The position numbers were made by a program, and so were the translations under genes. Positions 9,171-17,709 of a DNA stretch of 64,000 nucleotides are shown here, in pieces (the stretch's first letter is position 1; each line of letters begins with the position of its first letter). The notes below the pieces were generated by a model. It made no database searches. It saw only the letters and a list, made by a program, of their open reading frames with translations, and was not told the DNA's origin. The DNA comes from Azospirillum sp. TSH100 (GTDB lineage: Bacteria; Pseudomonadota; Alphaproteobacteria; Azospirillales; Azospirillaceae), in NCBI RefSeq assembly GCF_004923295.1, contig NZ_CP039639.1, positions 358,501 to 422,500 of the forward strand. The letters are read 5' to 3'.

Positions 9171-9182
9171 CTACCATACAAG
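9171..9182 (+). promoter_or_regulatory. Putative GntR/FCD operator, copy 4, beside a TTGACA -35-like element
   Basis: CTACCATACAAG is identical to copy 1. It begins three bases after TTGACA (9163-9168), a perfect sigma-70 -35 hexamer, although I do not see a good -10 at standard spacing. The position would let a bound regulator block RNA polymerase, consistent with repression relieved by an inducer. The gene start is 38 bases downstream. Confidence 0.6.
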
Positions 9183-9220
9183 AATGCGAGCCAACCGCTC
9201 GCCAGGAAGGAAACGCTCCC

Positions 9221-10735
9221 ATGCAATCGTCCGTGTCTCACACCCCTCCTTCTGGCGTCCCGTCACGGCGCCTTGGCTCTGCCGGCCTTTCGACCCTGCC
9301 GGCGGCGGTGGCACGGCCGGGCTACGAGCGTAAGGATCTTGAGATCGGGATCGTCCATCTTGGGGTCGGCGCCTTCCAGCGCGCCCATCAGGCAGCCTAC
9401 ACCGACGCCCTGCTGGAGAAGCGGTTCGGACCATGGGGTATTGCCGGGGTCAGCCTGCGCAGCCCCGACACCCGCGACGCGCTGGAGCCGCAGGACGGGC
9501 TCTATACCGTCGCGGTGCGCGATGCGGAGGGGGAGCGGCTGCGGGTGATCGGCTGCCTGCTGGACCTGCTGGTGGCGCATGAGGATCCGGACGCGGTGCT
9601 GGAGCGGATGTGCCGCCCGTCGGTGCGCATCGTCACCCTGACAGTGACGGAGAAGGGCTATTGCCACGATCCGGCGACCGGCGCCCTCAACGAAGCCCAT
9701 CCCGACATCCGCCACGACCTCGACAATCCGGGCAAGCCACGCACCGCCATCGGCTTCCTGGCCGAGGCGCTGGCGCGCCGCCGTGCCGCCGGGCTGTCCC
9801 CCTTCACCGTGTTGAGCTGCGACAACCTGCCGAGCAACGGCGACACCGTCGCCCGCATCCTTCGCCGCTTCGCCGAACTGCGCGATGCCGGGTTCGGAGC
9901 CTGGGTGGCCGAGACGGTCGCCTGTCCCAACAGCATGGTCGACCGCATCGTCCCCGCCACCACCGAGGCAGACCGCGCCCGCGTGTCGCAGGCGCTCGGC
10001 GTGCAGGATGCCTGGCCGGTGGTGACGGAGCCCTTCACCCAGTGGGTGGTCGAGGACCGCTTCCCCGCCGGCCGTCCGGCCTGGGAGGCGGTAGGGGTCG
10101 AACTGGTCGCAGACGTCCATCCCTATGAGACGATGAAGCTGCGGCTGCTGAACGGCAGCCACTCCACCATCGCCTATCTGGGCTATCTGGCAGGTTACGA
10201 GACGGTGTCGGACACCATGGCCGACCCGGCCTTCGCCACGCTGGTCCGCAACCTGATGGACCGGGAGACTGGACCGACCCTGCACATGCCGCCCGGTGCG
10301 GATATGGAGCAGTACAAGGACGCGCTGGTCACCCGCTTCCGCAATCCGGCGCTGCGCCACCGCACCTGGCAGATTGCCATGGACGGCACGCAGAAGCTGC
10401 CGCAGCGGCTGCTGAACCCGATCCGCGACCGGCTGGCCGCTGGAGAATCCATCGATCGGCTGGCCTTGGCAGTCGCCGCCTGGATGCGCTACGTCGCCGG
10501 CACCGACGAGAAGGGCCAGCCCATCGACGTGCGTGATCCACTGGCCGCCAAGCTGGCGGAGATTGCAGCGGCCACCGTCGGGAAACCCGACCAGTTGGCC
10601 GAGGCGCTGTTCGGCCTGATCGCCGTGTTCGGCGAGGATCTGCCGCGCGACCCGCGCTTCACCGCCCCGGTCATCGCCGCGCTCAAGCGCCTGTTCGCCG
10701 ATGGCGCCCGCGCTGTCGTCGCGGCGACCGCCTGA
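9221..10735 (+). CDS. uxuB: Mannitol dehydrogenase-family oxidoreductase, likely fructuronate reductase
   Basis: NAD(P)H-dependent polyol dehydrogenase of the long-chain mannitol dehydrogenase family, 504 residues. Visible motifs: the nucleotide-binding GIVHLGVGAFQRAHQAAY, TVTEKGYCHDP, the substrate segment LSCDNLPSNGDTVARI and the catalytic Lys stretch MKLRLLNGSHSTIAYLGY. Members include mannitol 2-dehydrogenase, tagaturonate reductase and fructuronate reductase. Mannonate dehydratase in the same cluster makes fructuronate to D-mannonate the most likely reaction. A good ribosome site (AGGAAGGAAACGC) precedes ATG 9221. Mannitol or arabinitol oxidation remains an alternative. Confidence 0.85.
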   Translation: MQSSVSHTPPSGVPSRRLGSAGLSTLPAAVARPGYERKDLEIGIVHLGVGAFQRAHQAAYTDALLEKRFGPWGIAGVSLRSPDTRDALEPQDGLYTVAVRDAEGERLRVIGCLLDLLVAHEDPDAVLERMCRPSVRIVTLTVTEKGYCHDPATGALNEAHPDIRHDLDNPGKPRTAIGFLAEALARRRAAGLSPFTVLSCDNLPSNGDTVARILRRFAELRDAGFGAWVAETVACPNSMVDRIVPATTEADRARVSQALGVQDAWPVVTEPFTQWVVEDRFPAGRPAWEAVGVELVADVHPYETMKLRLLNGSHSTIAYLGYLAGYETVSDTMADPAFATLVRNLMDRETGPTLHMPPGADMEQYKDALVTRFRNPALRHRTWQIAMDGTQKLPQRLLNPIRDRLAAGESIDRLALAVAAWMRYVAGTDEKGQPIDVRDPLAAKLAEIAAATVGKPDQLAEALFGLIAVFGEDLPRDPRFTAPVIAALKRLFADGARAVVAATA

Positions 10736-10775
10736 CCCTTCCTCACAGCATCCTCTTCTCTTAGGGAGTGTTCCC

Positions 10776-11804
10776 GTGGTTGCCCTGACCGTCGAAAAGC
10801 CGCATGTGCTGGCGCTCCGCCCCGAAAACGCCCCTGCCGCCGGGCCGGTCAAGGCCGGCGAGGTGCTGGTCCGCGTCCAGCGCGCCGGCATCTGCGGATC
10901 GGACCTCCACATCTACCACGGTTCCAACCCCTTCGCGGTCTACCCCCGCGTGATCGGGCACGAGTTCGCCGGCACGGTCGAGGCAATCGGCGACGGCGTG
11001 ACCAATGTTGCGGTCGGCGACCATGTCGTGGTCGATCCGGTGGTGTCCTGCGGCCGCTGCTATGCCTGCCGCGCCGGGCGCACCAATGTCTGCGCCAATC
11101 TGGAGGTGTTCGGCGTCCATCGCGACGGTGGCTTCCGCAACCATGTAATGGTGCCGGCCGCCAACGCGATCAAGGTGCGCTCCGACCTGCCGATCTCGAT
11201 CGCCGCATTGGCGGAGCCGCTGTCCATCGCCGCCAACGTGCTGTCGCGCACCGGCATCGCTGCCGACGACACGCTGCTCGTTTATGGCGCCGGCACGGTC
11301 GGGCTGACGATCGTGCAGGTCGCCAAGCTGCATGGTGCCCGCTGCATCGTCGCCGATCTGGATGACAAGCGGCTTGAGCGGGCGAAGGAGTTCGGCGCCG
11401 ATGTCGTCCTCAACTCGTCGCGCGTGTCGGTGCCAGACGCTGTACGCGACGAGAATGACGGGCTCGGCCCCACCGTGGTGATCGACGGCGCCGGCGTGCC
11501 GGCCCTGCTGGAGGAGGCCTGCCGCCTTGCCAGCCCGGCCGCGCGCATCGGCCTGCTCGGCTTCTCGCCGGCTCCCTGCAACATCAGCCAGCAGGAGATC
11601 GTGAAGAAGGAGCTGACGCTGGTCGGCTCGCGGCTGAACCGCCGCCTGCTGCCGCAGGTCATCGAGTGGCTGGAGAGCGGCAAGCTGCAACCGGCGGCGA
11701 TGATCACCCAGGTCTTCCCGATCGCCGACGCGGCGAGCGCCTTCTCGCTGATCGAGACCGACCCGTCCAGCACGATCAAGGTCCAGCTCGACTTCGAAAG
11801 CTGA
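10776..11804 (+). CDS. Zinc-dependent alcohol dehydrogenase, RspB/LgoD-like (L-gulonate or L-galactonate 5-dehydrogenase candidate)
   Basis: Medium-chain zinc dehydrogenase of 342 residues starting at GTG 10776, placed after AGGGAG; the frame is open further upstream but overlaps the previous gene. Catalytic zinc ligands are seen in AGICGSDLHIYHG and VIGHEFAG, the structural zinc cysteines in CGRCYACRAGRTNVC, and the NAD fold in VYGAGTVGLTIVQVAK. The overall pattern is that of RspB/YjjN-type enzymes, which oxidise L-gulonate or L-galactonate at C5 to fructuronate or tagaturonate. Followed by fructuronate reductase and mannonate dehydratase, this would route L-gulonate to KDG. The substrate is inferred from context. 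Confidence 0.85.
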   Translation: MVALTVEKPHVLALRPENAPAAGPVKAGEVLVRVQRAGICGSDLHIYHGSNPFAVYPRVIGHEFAGTVEAIGDGVTNVAVGDHVVVDPVVSCGRCYACRAGRTNVCANLEVFGVHRDGGFRNHVMVPAANAIKVRSDLPISIAALAEPLSIAANVLSRTGIAADDTLLVYGAGTVGLTIVQVAKLHGARCIVADLDDKRLERAKEFGADVVLNSSRVSVPDAVRDENDGLGPTVVIDGAGVPALLEEACRLASPAARIGLLGFSPAPCNISQQEIVKKELTLVGSRLNRRLLPQVIEWLESGKLQPAAMITQVFPIADAASAFSLIETDPSSTIKVQLDFES

Positions 11805-11864
11805 CCACATCCCATCAGTCAAACGAAGGCGGACCCGATCCGCCCAAAATGGAGGGACACCAGG

Positions 11865-12890
11865 ATGAACAGCAAGACCCCGATCTCGCGCCGCACGCTG
11901 GCCAAGAGCATCGGCCTCGGCGCCGGCATCGCCGCCGGCGCGACGCTGCTGGGCGGCATCGCCGCGCCGGCAATCGTCCGCGCCCAGGCGAAGACGACGC
12001 TGAAGCTCGGCCACCTCGCCAACGAGGACAATGTCTGGCACAAGGCCTCGCTGGTCTTCGCCGAGGAAGTGGCGAAGCGCACCAACGGCGCGGTCGAGGT
12101 CAAGGTGTTCCCCAACGAGCAGCTCGGCAAGGAAACCGACCTGATCAAGGGCATCCAGCTGGGCACCATCGACTTCACCATCACCGGTGAGTCGCTACAG
12201 AACTGGGCGCCGGCTGCAGCACTGCTGGCGGTGCCCTACGCCATCCGCGACCTGGATCACCTGGACAAGGTCGTGACCGGTGAACCGGGCAGGAAGATCG
12301 CCGAATCGATCGAGCAGAAGACCCAACTGGTCCCGCTGACCTATTTCGCCCGCGGCCCCCGCAATCTGACCAGCAAGCGCCCGATCAAGTCACCGGACGA
12401 TCTGAACGGCCTGAAGATGCGCGTTCCCAACGTGCCGCTGTTCGTGTCCTTCTGGCAGGGTCTGGGCGCCAAGCCGACGCCGATGGCCTTCTCGGAGGTC
12501 TTCACCGGCCTCCAGAACGACACCATCGAGGCGCAGGAAAACCCGCTGGCGCTGATCAAGTCGGCGAGCTTCTACGAGGTCCAGAAGTATGTGAACCAGA
12601 CGGAGCACGTCATCAGTTGGATCTATCTGGTCGGCGGGTCGAAGAAGCTGGGCAAGCTGCCGGCCGAACAGCGCGCCGCCATCATGGAGGCCGCCAAGGC
12701 GGCGCAGGCCGCCGAGCGCAAGCTGTTCATCGAGGATGAGACCAAGCTTGCCGCCGACCTTAAGGCCAAGGGCATGGAGTTCATCGCCGTCGACAAGGCC
12801 GCCTTCGCCGAGAAGGGCCGCCCGGCCGTGGTCGCGGCGCTGTCGCCGGAAATCAAGCCGATCTACGACGAAATCCTCGCGGTGAAGTGA
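11865..12890 (+). CDS. TRAP transporter solute-binding protein (DctP family)
   Basis: Periplasmic receptor of a TRAP importer, 341 residues. A twin-arginine-like signal (ISRRTLAKSIGLGAGIAAGA) ends near AIVRAQA. The DctP fold shows in LKLGHLANEDNVWHKASLVF, VKVFPNEQLGKETDLIKG, the conserved Arg-containing LNGLKMRVPNVPLF and FSEVFTGLQNDTIEAQENP. The two membrane subunits follow directly, then mannonate dehydratase, so the cargo is probably a hexuronate or aldonate. The start is preceded by GGAGGGACACCAGG. Confidence 0.92.
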   Translation: MNSKTPISRRTLAKSIGLGAGIAAGATLLGGIAAPAIVRAQAKTTLKLGHLANEDNVWHKASLVFAEEVAKRTNGAVEVKVFPNEQLGKETDLIKGIQLGTIDFTITGESLQNWAPAAALLAVPYAIRDLDHLDKVVTGEPGRKIAESIEQKTQLVPLTYFARGPRNLTSKRPIKSPDDLNGLKMRVPNVPLFVSFWQGLGAKPTPMAFSEVFTGLQNDTIEAQENPLALIKSASFYEVQKYVNQTEHVISWIYLVGGSKKLGKLPAEQRAAIMEAAKAAQAAERKLFIEDETKLAADLKAKGMEFIAVDKAAFAEKGRPAVVAALSPEIKPIYDEILAVK

Positions 12891-12905
12891 GGGGAGAGAC
12901 CCTAG

Positions 12906-12928
12906 CCCTCTCCCGTCCCGGGAGAGGG
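12906..12928. repeat. Palindromic hairpin between dctP and dctQ
   Basis: A perfect 10-bp stem (ccctctcccg with cgggagaggg) with a 3-base loop lies 16 bases after the dctP stop. There is no T tract, so it may set a step-down in expression from binding protein to membrane subunits. Its arms resemble the cctctcc/ggagagg core of the terminators at 174, 27287 and 44606. Confidence 0.55.
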
Positions 12929-12961
12929 TGTAATCCTCCTCCAAACGCGAGAGCCATTTCC

Positions 12962-13465
12962 ATGCGCAACGCCTTTGCCGCCCTGGTATCGGCCATATCC
13001 GCCCTTTGTCGCTGGGGTACCCTGGCGGCCATCGGCGTCCTCATCGTCGTGGTGACCATCCAGGTGCTGGGACGTATTCCCGGCTTTCCCTCGCCGCCCT
13101 GGACGGAGGAGGTGGCCCGCTTCGCGCTGGTCCATCTCGTCGCCTTTTCCTGCGGTCTGGCGCTGCTGCGCGGCGAGCTGGTGAACGTCGACATGTTCAT
13201 CCTGCTGCTGCCCAAGCCAATGCAGACCGCCGTGGCCCGGCTGGTCGACGTGGCGATCCTGGTCTTCGCCATCGCGATCATCCCCGGCGCCTGGGATTAT
13301 GTCGTCGGCAGCATCGGCGAACGGGCGCGGTCCATCAACGTCCCGATGATCTGGGTCTATATCGTGACGCTGATCATCCCGGTCTCGCTCGCTTTCTTCT
13401 CGATTGCCCGGCTGGCCGGGCTCGGGCGCGATTCAGCCCCGCCCAGCCATGGGGAAACCGTCTGA
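12962..13465 (+). CDS. TRAP transporter small permease subunit (DctQ family)
   Basis: Four-helix membrane subunit of 167 residues. The ATG at 12962 is chosen because the open frame upstream only reads the hairpin. Hydrophobic helices include GTLAAIGVLIVVVTIQVLGR and LVDVAILVFAIAIIP, with the DctQ-typical PPWTEEVARFALVHLVAF between helices 1 and 2. It works with the large subunit encoded next, whose ATG overlaps this stop by one base (TGATG). Confidence 0.9.
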   Translation: MRNAFAALVSAISALCRWGTLAAIGVLIVVVTIQVLGRIPGFPSPPWTEEVARFALVHLVAFSCGLALLRGELVNVDMFILLLPKPMQTAVARLVDVAILVFAIAIIPGAWDYVVGSIGERARSINVPMIWVYIVTLIIPVSLAFFSIARLAGLGRDSAPPSHGETV

Positions 13466-14739
13466 TGGTCACCGCACTGTTCGTCACCTTCGCCGTCCTG
13501 CTGATCCTGGGCGCACCGGTGGGTATCGCCCTGGGCGGCGCCTCGGCGGTCTATCTGGTCGGCAGCGACATCGACCTCGCCGTGGTTCCCCAGTTCATGT
13601 ATGCGGGCATGGACAGCTTCGTCCTGCTCTGCATCCCCGGCTTCGTGCTGGCTGGCAACCTGATGAACGGCGGCGGCATCACCGACCAGATCGTGCTGTT
13701 CAGCAACCGTCTGGTCGGCCATATCCGCGGCGGCCTCGGTCTCGCCAACGTCACCGGGTCGATGGTGTTCGCCGGCATCTCCGGCACCGCGGTGGCGGAA
13801 ACGGCCTCCATCGGCGCGGTGATGATCCCGGCGATGCGCAAGTCCGGCTACGACGCGCCCTTCGCCGCAGCGGTGACCGCCGCCGCCTCCACCGTCGGGC
13901 CGATCATCCCGCCCAGCGTGCCGATGATCATCGTCGGCACCCTGACCGGCCTGTCGGTCGGCAAGATGTTCATGGCCGGCGCCGTTCCGGGCCTGCTGCT
14001 GGGTCTCGGCATGATGCTGACGGTCTGGATCCTGGCGCGGGTGCGCAACTACCCGCGCGAGCCCTGGCAGGGCTTCGGCGCGCTGGTCCGTGCCAGCCGC
14101 GGCGCCTTCTGGGCGCTGCTGATGACGGCGATCATCCTGTTCGGCATCGTCGGCGGTTATTTCACCCCGACCGAGGCGTCCATCGTCGCGGCGCTCTACG
14201 CCTTCGTCATCGGGCTGTTCGTCTACAAGGGCTTCAAGCTGCGTCAGCTGCCCGGCATCCTGCTGGAAAGCGCCATCGGGGCGGGCGGCCTGATCCTGCT
14301 GGTCGGCCTCGCCAACGTCTTCGGCTGGATCCTGACCAGCGAGCAGATTCCGCAGGCCATCGCCGCCTCGATGCTGGCGCTGACCACCAACAAGTATCTG
14401 ATCATCCTGCTGATCAACATCCTGCTGCTGATCGTCGGCACCTTCATGGAGACGATCGCGGCACTGATCATTCTGTTTCCGCCGTTGCTGGCGGTGGCGA
14501 CCCAGGTCGGCATCGACCCGATCCATTTCGCCACCTTCGCCGTGCTGAATCTGATGATCGGCCTGACCACCCCGCCGGTCGGCGTCTGCCTGTTCGTTGC
14601 CGCCAACATCGCGAAGATCTCGCTGGGGGCCATCACCAAGGCGATCTGGCCCTTCCTGCTCTGCAACATCCTGATCCTGTTCCTGGTCTCCTACATCCCG
14701 GCCCTGTCGCTGTGGCTGCCGAGCCTGCTTTTCCGCTGA
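13465..14739 (+). CDS. TRAP transporter large permease subunit (DctM family)
   Basis: Sodium-coupled membrane subunit of 424 residues that moves the ligand delivered by DctP. Long runs of hydrophobic helices and DctM hallmarks are visible: LCIPGFVLAGNLMNGGGIT, SMVFAGISGTAVAETASIG, STVGPIIPPSVPMIIVGTL, FGIVGGYFTPTEASIVAALY and NLMIGLTTPPVGVCLFV. The start is fixed by the TGATG overlap with dctQ. Confidence 0.95.
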   Translation: MVTALFVTFAVLLILGAPVGIALGGASAVYLVGSDIDLAVVPQFMYAGMDSFVLLCIPGFVLAGNLMNGGGITDQIVLFSNRLVGHIRGGLGLANVTGSMVFAGISGTAVAETASIGAVMIPAMRKSGYDAPFAAAVTAAASTVGPIIPPSVPMIIVGTLTGLSVGKMFMAGAVPGLLLGLGMMLTVWILARVRNYPREPWQGFGALVRASRGAFWALLMTAIILFGIVGGYFTPTEASIVAALYAFVIGLFVYKGFKLRQLPGILLESAIGAGGLILLVGLANVFGWILTSEQIPQAIAASMLALTTNKYLIILLINILLLIVGTFMETIAALIILFPPLLAVATQVGIDPIHFATFAVLNLMIGLTTPPVGVCLFVAANIAKISLGAITKAIWPFLLCNILILFLVSYIPALSLWLPSLLFR

Positions 14740-14787
14740 TTTCTCCTGACTTCCAAAGCCCCCTCTCTTTCCAAGGAGTTCGCAGCC

Positions 14788-15984
14788 ATGGAACAATCCT
14801 GGCGCTGGTTCGGTCCCGAAGACGCGATCAAGCTGAACCACATCCGCCAAGCCGGCGCCACCGGCGTGGTCACCGCCCTGCATCATATCCCCTACGGCGT
14901 GGTCTGGTCGGTCGAAGAGATCCAGAAGCGCAAGGCGATGATCGAGTCCGACGAGGAACTCGGCCTCAGCTGGACCGTCACCGAAAGCCTGCCGGTGCAC
15001 GAGGCGATCAAGATCGGCGAGGGCGACCTGACCGAGCTGTTCGACAATTACCGTCAGTCGATGCGCAACCTCGCCGCCTGCGGCGTGACGACCATCTGCT
15101 ACAACTTCATGCCGGTGCTGGACTGGACGCGGACCGAGCTGGCGGCGGCGCTGCCGGGCGGCGGCACCTCGCTGCGCTTCAACGCCCATGAGCATGCCGC
15201 CTTCGACGTCTACATGCTGGAGCGTCCGGGCGCCGAGGCGGACCACTCGCCGGAGGTTCTCGCCAAGGCCAAGGAATGGTTCGACCGCTCGTCCGAAAGC
15301 GACCGGGCCAAGCTGCTGACCAACATCATGGCCGGCCTGCCGGGCGCCTATGACCGTTACGACATCCCCGGCCTGCGCAAGATGATCGCGCGCTTCAACG
15401 GCATGACCGCCGATGGCCTGCGCGAGACGCTGGCCCGCTTCCTGCGCGAGGTGATCCCGACGGCGGAAGAGGTCGGCATCCGCATGGCGATCCACCCCGA
15501 CGACCCGCCCCGCCCGCTGTTCGGTCTGCCCCGCGTGGTCAGCACCGAGGACGACCTCGCCCACCTGATCAACGCGGTCAAGTCGCCCAACAACGGCCTG
15601 ACCTTCTGCACCGGCTCGCTGGGCGCCGGCCAGACCAACGACGTGCCCGCGATGGCCAAGCGCTTCGTCGAGGACATCCACTTCGTCCATCTTCGCAACG
15701 TCGCCAAGGAGCCGGACGGGTCCTTCGAGGAGGCCGACCATCTCGGCGGCGATGTCGACATGGTGTCGGTCGTCACCACCCTGCTGGAGGAGCAGAAGCG
15801 CCGCCAGGACGCCGGCAACGACAACTGGCGCCTGCCCTTCCGCCCCGACCACGGCCATGAGCTGCTGGACGACATCGGCAAGCCGACCCACCCCGGCTAT
15901 CCGATGATCGGCCGCCTGCGCGGTCTGGCCGAAATCCGCGGCGTGATGACCGCCGTCGCGCAGATGAAGCAGCTTCCGGTGTGA
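14788..15984 (+). CDS. uxuA: Mannonate dehydratase
   Basis: Cytoplasmic dehydratase converting D-mannonate to 2-keto-3-deoxygluconate (KDG), the last step before phosphorylation and Entner-Doudoroff cleavage. It is 398 residues, the normal length of UxuA. Recognisable segments are MEQSWRWFGPEDAIKLNHIR, TALHHIPYGVVWSVEEI, TICYNFMPVLDWTRTEL, the metal-site stretch RMAIHPDDPPRPLFGLPRV, FVHLRNV and FRPDHGHELLDDI. AAGGAG precedes ATG 14788. It lies 48 bases after dctM in the same direction, so the transporter and dehydratase are likely cotranscribed. Confidence 0.96.
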   Translation: MEQSWRWFGPEDAIKLNHIRQAGATGVVTALHHIPYGVVWSVEEIQKRKAMIESDEELGLSWTVTESLPVHEAIKIGEGDLTELFDNYRQSMRNLAACGVTTICYNFMPVLDWTRTELAAALPGGGTSLRFNAHEHAAFDVYMLERPGAEADHSPEVLAKAKEWFDRSSESDRAKLLTNIMAGLPGAYDRYDIPGLRKMIARFNGMTADGLRETLARFLREVIPTAEEVGIRMAIHPDDPPRPLFGLPRVVSTEDDLAHLINAVKSPNNGLTFCTGSLGAGQTNDVPAMAKRFVEDIHFVHLRNVAKEPDGSFEEADHLGGDVDMVSVVTTLLEEQKRRQDAGNDNWRLPFRPDHGHELLDDIGKPTHPGYPMIGRLRGLAEIRGVMTAVAQMKQLPV

Positions 15985-16017
15985 TGCGGGCCGGTGTGAG
16001 CTGAATGCGCGCTGGCC

Positions 16018-17538
16018 TCACCCGCCGGCGCGCATCCCCAGACGGGCGAGCTTCTTATAGAAGGCGGCGCGGGAAATTCCGAGCGCCCGTGCCGCCTCCG
16101 CCGCTCGGCCGCCATGGGCGGCAAGGGCACGGCCGAGCAGCCCGCGCTCGAACTCGTCGAAGGCGTCGCCATAGCCCGGCAGGGGCGGAGATGGCCGCTC
16201 CGCACCGGCGATTGCCGGAACGAACGTGGGATTAGGCTTTACCGGTGCCGTTTCGCCCAGATCCGGCAGCGCTTCGGCAAGGTCGGCGGCGGTCAGGCGG
16301 CGGTTCTCGGTCAGCAGGCAGGCGCGCTCCAGCACGTTGCGCAGCTCGCGCACATTGCCGGGCCAACGGTGCCGGCCCAGCGCCTCGACCGCTTCCGGTG
16401 TCAGGCCACGCAGCGGAAGACCGCCGCGGGCGGCGATCTCCTGTAGGATCGATTCCGCAATGGCCTCCAGCCCGCCCCCCATCTCCGCCAGGGCCGGCAG
16501 GCGGATTGGCAGCACGTTCAGCCGGTAATAGAGATCCGAGCGGAAGCGGCCGTCGCGGATCCGCTGCTCCAGATCGACATTGGTAGCGGCAATCACCCGC
16601 ACATCGACCTTCACCGGCCGGTCCGATCCCAGCGGCTCGATCTCCTGCTCCTGCAAGGCGCGCAGCAGCTTGGCCTGAAGCCCCAGCGGCATGTCGCCGA
16701 TCTCGTCGAGGAAAAGGGTGCCGCCGTCCGCTGTCTTGAAGCGCCCTTCCCGCCCACGCCGGTCCATTCCGGTATAGGCGCCGGGCACCGCGCCGAAGAA
16801 TTCCGCCTCCAGCAGCGTTTCCGGGATCGCCGCCACATTGACGCCGACGAAGGAGCGGCCGCTGCGCGCCGACAGGCCATGGATAGCCTGAGCGATCAGT
16901 TCCTTGCCGGTGCCGGTCTCGCCCAGCAGCAGGATCGGCGCGTCGCTGCGGGCGGCGAGCCGCGCCTTGCGCTTGACCTCCAGGCAGACCGGGCTGTCGC
17001 CGACGTAGCTTTGCAGCGTGTAGCGCGGCTGCCGTCCCTCGTCGAGCCGGCGCTTGGTCGCCGCCAGTTCGGCCTCCAACCGCGACAGTTCGGCAAGCAG
17101 GGGCTTCAGCCGGTGCAGGCTGTCATAGAGGACGAAGCCAACGGCGCCGATCACCGCACCGGCATCGTCGGTCAGCGGAAAGCGGGTCACAACCAGCCGC
17201 TGTGTTCCGAACAGCATCAGGTCGAGCAGGATCGGCTGGCCGGTCGCCAGTACATGGCGCATCTGCGAATGGGGGATGATCTCCTCCACCTCGCGGCCAA
17301 TGGCCTCGGCGGGGTCGGAGATGCCGAGCATGCGGGCATATTTGGCGTTGATCCATACCACACGCGCGTCGCGGTCGACCGCCACCGTGCCCTCGGACTG
17401 GGTTTCCAGCGCCTCGAACAGCGACGGGATGGCGCGGCTGCGCAGCAACGCGGCATTGCCGGCGAAGGCATCAGCCTCCAAGGGGGCGGCCACCGTCTCC
17501 GCCTCGTTGCGTGGGTTGTTCCGCGCCGTTTCCGTCAC
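16018..17538 (-). CDS. Sigma-54-dependent activator with PAS domain, altered GAFTGA loop
   Basis: Transcriptional activator of 506 residues from GTG 17538. An N-terminal PAS-type sensor (residues about 30-150, SLFEALETQSEGTVAVDRDA) is followed by an AAA+ core with Walker A GETGTGKELIAQ and Walker B GGTLFLDEIGDMPL, and a Fis-type helix-turn-helix at the C-terminus (AAEAARALGISRAAFYKK). The sigma-54-contacting loop reads GAYTGM instead of GAFTGA. Tyr for Phe is known to be tolerated in this position in some activators, but Met for the last Ala is unusual. It ends 34 bases from the uxuA stop (convergent) and is divergent from the kinase gene at 17710. Its target is unknown; I see no -24/-12 element close by. 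Confidence 0.88.
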   Translation of the reverse strand: MTETARNNPRNEAETVAAPLEADAFAGNAALLRSRAIPSLFEALETQSEGTVAVDRDARVVWINAKYARMLGISDPAEAIGREVEEIIPHSQMRHVLATGQPILLDLMLFGTQRLVVTRFPLTDDAGAVIGAVGFVLYDSLHRLKPLLAELSRLEAELAATKRRLDEGRQPRYTLQSYVGDSPVCLEVKRKARLAARSDAPILLLGETGTGKELIAQAIHGLSARSGRSFVGVNVAAIPETLLEAEFFGAVPGAYTGMDRRGREGRFKTADGGTLFLDEIGDMPLGLQAKLLRALQEQEIEPLGSDRPVKVDVRVIAATNVDLEQRIRDGRFRSDLYYRLNVLPIRLPALAEMGGGLEAIAESILQEIAARGGLPLRGLTPEAVEALGRHRWPGNVRELRNVLERACLLTENRRLTAADLAEALPDLGETAPVKPNPTFVPAIAGAERPSPPLPGYGDAFDEFERGLLGRALAAHGGRAAEAARALGISRAAFYKKLARLGMRAGG

Positions 17539-17709
17539 CCTGGCCCCCTGTCACTCCCAGCCCCTGTTATCGGGACCGCAACCGGTTTCCGCAACGATGG
17601 AACGAGCCTATCATGGTGCCACAGGCTCTTGCCGATTCGCGGTTGGCGAGTCCATGCTGCGGCCCGCACCGCTTTCCGGAGCCATCTTGCCCGTCGCGTC
17701 CGTTTTTCC

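Noticed and set aside
13357-15891. 844-codon open frame antisense to dctQ, dctM and uxuA
   Set aside because: It spans three real genes on the other strand and has Asp/Gln/Arg-rich shadow composition typical of high-GC antisense frames.
17610-17640. Possible sigma-54 promoter before the 7TM-type kinase (TGGTGCCACAGGCTCTTGCC)
   Set aside because: The GG and GC dinucleotides are not at the required 10-base spacing.
16879-17709. N-terminal extension of the 7TM-type kinase frame
   Set aside because: The in-frame sequence before 17710 is antisense to the sigma-54 activator and lacks any domain; membrane-protein sequence begins only at 17710.
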